NCBI RefSeq assembly: GCF_037042905.1
Contig: NC_087251.1
Location: 43,525,373 to 43,589,372 of the forward strand
From: Lytechinus pictus
Lineage: Eukaryota; Echinodermata; Echinoidea; Temnopleuroida; Toxopneustidae
Reading direction: 5' to 3'
DNA length: 64,000 bases
The notes under the pieces were generated by a model. The model was not told the origin of the DNA. It did no database searches and saw nothing but the letters and a program-made list of their open reading frames with translations. The position numbers and the translations under genes are program-made. This document shows positions 59,262 to 64,000 of this stretch, piece after piece (position 1 is the first letter of the stretch; each line of letters starts with the position of its first letter).

Positions 59262-62200
59262 GGTCCCTGATGGTGAGACTCAAGAGCGGTCAGCCTATGA
59301 TGTCTGGTTGGAACGCGTTCCCGATCCTAGGACCGGAAAACCTTTGTAAATATTCATCTGAATTACCCTTTTTGCACTTGGAAGACACGAGAGATTGAAA
59401 AGCACCTCTAATCTTGCTTATGATAATGCCTTTCCTAAGAATAGGCCTAAAAAACACAATTGTATGATTAAAAAAAAAACATGCAAACGGATACCACTGT
59501 CTCCACCTCGCACTAGTCTGATGTGCAAACCCTTCACTCGACTTAAGGGTCTGAATATGCAGCATAAAATGCCTGTAAACTAAATGCCCTCTCGCTCCAG
59601 TCTTATATGTGTTAGTCTTTACGCGGAGACCCACTGGTTGATCAAAGTTTCAATCAGGGTCTGTGCCTGCAGACTAACCTCGAACCCTGTCCAAAGGAGA
59701 GATATTACTTTATTTAGCGATGTAAAATGTGGCGTGTGTGCTTTTGTGGTGGTAGGTGTATTCTGCCCTTTCAGACTCTTTGGGCCTGTTGCATCAAACT
59801 TTTGCCATTAAAAAAAAAAACATCTGGCAAATAAAACCAAAAGTCTGGCAAACAAAATCATGCCATTGAAACTTAACACATCGAAAACTCTGGCAAAAAA
59901 TGCCAGGGTTTTTCTTTTAGGCATCAGGCCATTAACTGCCAATTCTGTTATTTTTAACATTTTTTTCTCATGATCCTCTTTATTTGGGGTAAAAATTGAT
60001 ACCTCTACAGCACAGCAGTGATCGGATCGGGAAGTGATTACGCCCCGTTCATGCACAGGATCGGAGTCCCATCAACTGATCTTCTGTATGTCTACGACTT
60101 CATAGTAAGACCTTTCATTTGATAGTTCATTTACTTCAAATTTTGAATAGAAAGACCTTCAATTGAAAATGCCTTCCTTTATTCATTCCATCTTATAATG
60201 ATGAGACCTGCATAAAATAAACCTTTTTTCACAAAATATTAAGGAATTAAAGGCATTTAAGACTCACTCAATACTTATGTTTGAACATAGTTAGTTCTAG
60301 GGAGAAAAGAACGAGTTGTAATATCAGGGATAATTCCCATCTCCCTGGTAACCTAGTAGAACATGTGAAAGGAAATATGGTCGGTCGGTTACAATTACTG
60401 TTATTATTTTTAGACTCTTCTATGTTACCATTGTCTTAATGATAAAAGAACTCCTTTATGCATTGATAATTTTCACTAATGTGTAAAACAGTTTTTAAAA
60501 TATATCATATTCAAAAGTATTAAAAAGAATTTCAATACCGAAGTTCTTGAAATGCCATTAATAGATTTAAGGATAGACTCGAGTGAAAAAGAAACTGTTT
60601 GAAGGTTTTTTTTATCCCTGCAGTCCGTGACTTATAATCATAAATTGTATATTTCCCCCTACTAACATTACTGAGGAGTGAATTGGTCGTACTTTCTCAC
60701 GTCATGAATTATGCCATTTATCAGTTTTTTAATTATTAGATTACGTTACAAAAAGAGTATTGAGATATTCTTTTCTTCTCGTTTCAGAGACTAGGACTAT
60801 CATCTTATCCCGTGTATCATTCTGTGTATGAAAACTTTTACTACGTGAAGAACTTCTTGGATTGGAACTTTTGGCGCCATCAGACTGTTGCGAGAGTTTA
60901 TATTGAACTCTCGCGAGATCTCGCAGATTCCGTTATTCTTCCGCTCGGGATTGTGGATTATGCCGCCAATCTTCGTCTGGCCTCCCTCGGCTTCGAAAGG
61001 AACTTTGGAACACTTTTGAGCCAAAATGGCGTCGTTTTGGGTACAATGTTTTCTATTTCAGCTGCACTATGAAACATTACTTTTTGATGATGTTTCTTTA
61101 TTTTGATATTGCATTGAGATTCTGACATTGCAGCATCCAATATTCTTAACTTTATTCTAGATATGAATATAACTTTTAACTTACAAAAATTGTGCACAAA
61201 CAAAAGAAGATCATAAAATAAGAACATTACGTCCTAAGATTCACGAGGACCTAAGATTCATCTTGGAGTTTTCTAAATTGATTTTTTTTGGGGTTCATAT
61301 GAAAAAAAAGCAAATGCTCAAAAATTCGTGAAATTTTTCAAATGAAGCATAGATGGAAGAAATGGGGTCAGACTTATGAAAATTTTAATTGTTTCATGGT
61401 ATTTCCCAAAAGACTAGTAAATCGTATTAAAAGTTCTTAAATAGTCTTGAACTTACTTGTTAATGCCATTATTTTTGTAATTATTTATTATAATACATTG
61501 TTCTTTGTATACCAACAGCCGGAATATGATTTTTATGCCAATGCAATTTTATTTTATTTGAGCATGACAATAAATTTTGAATATCTGAATATCTGACTAT
61601 TTACAGTTAAGATTCTATAGATTTTAATTCATCCACAAAATGGTCAATTCAATTGAATACGAATAAGTATTATTTGACTATTTGCCGTTATGAATTGAGA
61701 GACAGAGAGTACCTATTCAGATGAAAACATCCTTAAGAAGTTGTCTATAAAATAAAGAATAAAAAGAAATTAAATAAGTTGCTAATGTTGAATAATGGTT
61801 AATACTCAGTATTCTTTTTCTTTTTTTTTGCAGATGATTTGAATTCAGCTCTGAATAATTTCTCCGCATCTGCGCATAATTTTGAAAGGCAACTTACTGA
61901 TATCGATTTGAACGAGTGAGTAAATAATGTTTTTATTACTTTTCATGATCATCACATAATAATTAAGGATAACAAGAATTCAAATAACAGTATAAATCTG
62001 TTTAAAATCACGGTCCTGATTATTGTACATCAACGCCATGTTTGAAAAAAGATAAAAAATCAATTTATTAGATAAAATGTGGCTACATCCACTGCATGAT
62101 ATGTTTTTACCCTTTCTCTTTTCTCATTTTATTGATGTTTGTTCGTTTTTAATGGATGTGAATAAAGTGAATTTTATTTTGATACCTGGATAATTTTAAC

Positions 62201-62790
62201 GATTCCTATCCTATCCTTTCATCCAATAAATAACATTAAGAAAGAATAACATTTCTCACAATTGAATATCAAGTATAAAAAAAATCACATTACTTAAGAC
62301 AGCTATTCAAGGACTTCCTGGCTACATTAAAATTATATTAAAATTTAATATTCATATATATATTTTTAAGTAAATAGACATAAGTGTCTTCTCTGTAATA
62401 CTACACCTATTCAAATTTGTAGATGTTGCCACCCCTTTTAATTTGTTTTCGTTATCATATTTGATAGATAATCAAACCTGCTTTAGCAGCCATCTGTATA
62501 GAAGGACCACTTGTCTAGAAAGACCCAAATCTTGGATTCCCTTTAACAGAATTTCCAATCGAAACATATAAAAGAGGAATCTGCCCACCAAGACCACTTG
62601 CTAACAAAGACCACTATTCCTGTCGCCCTTTGATGGTCCTTTACCTACAGATTTCACTGTATTCATATGATGACTATCTTTGATTTTCTTTATCAAGTGC
62701 CAATTCATTAAGACGTGTTAATGATCAGATGATGCAGCTTGAACGGGCTTTTATTGATCCAGCCGGGCTACCGGACAGAAAATGGATAAG
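47140..62790 (+). CDS. Gene C: glutamate carboxypeptidase II-family (M28B) type II membrane peptidase, 3' end outside window
   Basis: Exons: 47140-47357, 48276-48432, 48788-48916, 49885-50013, then 50311-50500 (5a) or 50567-50756 (5b), 51330-51420, 55828-55917, 56671-56756, 56935-57054, 57418-57500, 58662-58793, 59263-59345, 60011-60104, 60788-61040, 61834-61915, 62698-62790. With one exon 5, 2030 nt are present; a last exon of the size in A and B (196 nt) would give about 741 codons plus stop. The product has a short tail, membrane segment about residues 6-29, and a Ser/Thr/Pro-rich stalk (about 40-55) longer than in A and B. Zinc ligands are His372, Asp382, Glu420, Asp448, His545; catalytic Glu419. 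Human Arg210 is Thr (ANYGTADDF). Exon 13 is one codon longer than in A and B. The duplicated exon 5 is the main oddity. Introns 2, 4, 5, 8, 9, 11-15 show nothing beyond simple repeats. Confidence 0.92.
47482..47676. mobile_element. MITE, GGGTGTTTCAT ends
   Basis: The left end agggtgtttcatgaaactgt and right end cagctttatgaaacacctt are inverted, as are cgtaagttacga / tcgtaacttac inside. It is in intron 1 of gene C. Fragments of a similar sequence lie near 6915 and 11810-11865. Confidence 0.85.
48999..49323. mobile_element. MITE of the TTAGAAAATTTATCC family, gene C copy, inside another MITE
   Basis: It starts cactgttagaaaatttatcc and ends tttttttaacagtg, flanked by TA (48997-48998, 49324-49325). 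Its body matches 41285-41569 in gene B. Confidence 0.85.
49332..49475. mobile_element. Inner inverted-repeat element, TGTCCACACCAGAGAAGT ends
   Basis: tgtccacaccagagaagt at left is the exact inverse of acttctctggtgtggaca at right. It lies between the 48999 MITE and the right arm of the 48960 element. Confidence 0.8.
50311..50500 (+). CDS. Gene C alternative exon 5a
   Basis: 190 nt, entering in phase 0 and leaving one base of a codon. Acceptor gagttag, donor gtgagt. It encodes 63 complete residues from [11 protein letters not shown] through [18 protein letters not shown] and [16 protein letters not shown] to TPGYPAK, the apical-domain part that includes the Ca2+-binding Thr and Tyr (TPGY) and the position of human Asn257 (here Trp). 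It is equivalent to exon 5 of A (13248-13437) and B (30996-31185), and an alternative to exon 5b. Confidence 0.9.
50567..50756 (+). CDS. Gene C alternative exon 5b
   Basis: 190 nt with the same phases as 5a. Acceptor cggttag, donor gtgaga. It encodes the same 63-residue segment with 10 differences (53/63 identical): positions 2 Y/V, 6 K/I, 10 A/I, 19 V/S, 24 D/E, 28 A/V, 45 N/T, 51 G/S, 52 K/S and 62 A/S (5a/5b). The reading frame is intact, splice sites are canonical and the Ca2+-site TPGY is kept, so it does not look like a dead copy. It begins 66 nt after 5a. Confidence 0.88.
51421..55827. other. Large intron 6 of gene C with an unidentified open frame on the minus strand
   Basis: The 4.4-kb intron has no additional peptidase exon that I can find. 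A (GA)n/(G)n tract lies near 51700-51735. From about 52000 to 53430 base composition is more balanced than in the flanks, and the minus strand has a 212-codon open frame (53306-52668, starting [15 protein letters not shown]), with further broken frames downstream of it. I do not recognise the product; a decayed retroelement is possible. From 53800 to 55827 the DNA is AT-rich and featureless. Confidence 0.4.
55950..56126 (-). repeat. tRNA-derived SINE, family 3
   Basis: The minus strand begins ggaggtgccgtggccgagtg (A box), then aaggcgcctggctatac, and the B box ggggttcgatccccgg, followed by cacctgtgagcaaggcattt. The A-box form resembles Leu/Ser tRNAs. The conserved pol III boxes with a non-tRNA body indicate a SINE. 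It is in intron 7 of gene C. Confidence 0.75.
57650..57938 (-). repeat. tRNA-Glu(TTC)-derived SINE, family 2
   Basis: Same layout as 20480-20738 and 22715-22982: tRNA head at the right end (B box gggttcgattcc on the minus strand, gtctttcaatc anticodon arm) and body with acccaggtgaggtaaatggg. It is in intron 10 of gene C. Confidence 0.85.
59220..59262 (+). repeat. (CT)n microsatellite forming the exon 12 3' splice site of gene C
   Basis: The CT run ends in ag at the exon 12 boundary (59263), as in gene B. It is longer than the gene B tract. Confidence 0.85.
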
Positions 62791-62976
62791 GTAAGATATA
62801 GAATATCATTGAAAAAAAAAAACATTAATTATTTTATTATTTCTCCTCATTCGCGGAGAAGAAAGAGGAAGAAGTATTTAAAATAACAGAGAAAGACCAT
62901 GATGACTAAAATTGAGTATGGTAGAAAATGAAGAGGAAGGAGAGTAATAGGGAGAAGAGAAAGGAGAAGAAACAAG

Positions 62977-63805
62977 TGAAACGCCTCTAAGGCAGTCTCG
63001 GCTGCATTACGCGTTTTGATAAAGCAGCAGTGCTGACTTTGAAAACAGCTTTTGAATAATTATTCACGCACAAAAAAATATTCATATGATAATAAACTAC
63101 TGTCCATTGACCCACAATGGCCTTTAACCATGATCATGTGACCTAAGACGTGTGCAAAACAATAATTCCTTCTTGATTATCCTTATGTCTATATTTCATG
63201 TTATGATGCCAATTCAACAAATAACCCCTAACATGGCGATAGCACATTGACCTTAAATGACCTTTGACCTTATTCATGTGACCTGAAACGTGCACAGGAT
63301 ATTCAGGATACATCGTTGCTCTTATGTCGAAGTTTCATGAACTAGATCAATAAATTGTTAAAGTTATGACAAAAATTCACAAATACCCCCAATATTACCA
63401 AAGTTCGTTGACCCTAAATGACCTTTGACCTTGGTCATGTGACTTGAAACTTGCACAGGATTTTAAGGAATAATTGATTGCTCTTATGTCAAAGTTTCAT
63501 GAACTAGATTCATAAAATGTCAAAGTTATTAACTTATTATGACAATTCCACAAATATCCCCAACATGGTCAAAGTTCATTGACCCTAAGTGACCTCTGAC
63601 CTTGGTCATGTGGCATGAAACTCTGGCAGGATGTTTAGTAATAGTTGATTACCCTTATGTCTAAGTGTCATGAACTAGGTCCATACATTTTGTAAGTTAT
63701 GACATTTCCAAAACTTAACCTTGGTTTAGATTTCAATGTTGACGACGTCGCCACCACCGCCGAAAAAGCGGCGCCTATAAGTCTCGCTCTGCTATGCAGG
63801 ACAGA
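62977..63805. repeat. 163-bp-period repeat element, copy 2, inverted
   Basis: Reverse orientation of the 25877-27235 element. The left end (cgcctctaaggcagtctcgg, cagcagtgctgactttgaaa) is the inverse of that copy's right end, and the right end (aagcggcgcctataagtctc, gctctgctatgcagg) is the inverse of its left end. About five internal units with tgacctttgacctt. It lies in the gene C intron after exon 16. From 63806 to the end nothing is recognised. Confidence 0.85.
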
Positions 63806-64000
63806 CAAAAAGAAAACACACGTATCTACTTTAAAAGCAAACTAGTATAACAGAATAACAAAGGTCTTGAACTTTATCCAACACTTTCAAAGCCTTCAAA
63901 AAGTACATACTCCAGATACATATTATAAGTACTGCAGTGTTATTGCATCATCAGTATCATTTTAAAAATTATTGTAATTATTATCATTATTATTGTTTTC

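Overview
The window looks like animal nuclear DNA from a marine deuterostome, most likely an echinoderm such as a sea urchin. That identification is inference. It rests on AT-rich DNA, genes cut into about 17 short exons with GT-AG introns, long microsatellites, several families of tRNA-derived SINEs, and many short inverted-repeat elements. All recognisable host coding sequence is on the + strand.

The coding content is a head-to-tail array of three paralogues of the glutamate carboxypeptidase II / NAALADase family (MEROPS M28B, type II membrane zinc peptidases; vertebrate relatives FOLH1, NAALAD2, NAALADL1). Gene A is 1713-23824 (17 coding exons, 734 codons plus stop). Gene B is 27944-42301 (17 exons, 736 codons plus stop). 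Gene C runs from 47140 past the right edge; 16 exon positions are present and the final exon lies outside. I assembled all exons by hand. Lengths and phases close exactly in A and B, and C keeps the same phases. All three keep the His/Asp/Glu/Asp/His di-zinc ligands, the catalytic Glu and the structural Ca2+ ligands. The glutamate-selecting residues of human GCPII are largely replaced, so these are probably ectopeptidases of different specificity, closer in pocket pattern to NAALADL1.

The most interesting local feature is in gene C. Exon 5, which encodes part of the apical (protease-associated) domain, is present twice (50311-50500 and 50567-50756). The two copies are separated by only 66 nt, with equal lengths of 190 nt and identical phases. 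Using both would shift the frame and give a stop at 50623-50625. This is the layout expected of mutually exclusive exons. Genes A and B have one copy of this exon.

Layout: 1-1556 upstream DNA with a tandem duplication, microsatellites and a SINE relic; 1713-23824 gene A, whose introns hold a 2.7 kb foldback element, MITEs, SINEs, an RTE-type LINE remnant and hAT-like elements; 23825-27943 spacer with MITEs and a 163-bp-period repeat rich in AGGTCAAAGGTCA; 27944-42301 gene B with nested hAT-like elements and a Tc1-like element; 42302-47139 spacer with a relic of a final exon and two long trinucleotide arrays; 47140-62790 gene C with the alternative exon pair; then intronic DNA and an inverted copy of the 163-bp-period repeat to the end.

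Most of the remaining DNA is non-autonomous transposon sequence. I verified 8-bp target-site duplications by eye for six elements. No complete transposase or reverse transcriptase gene was found.
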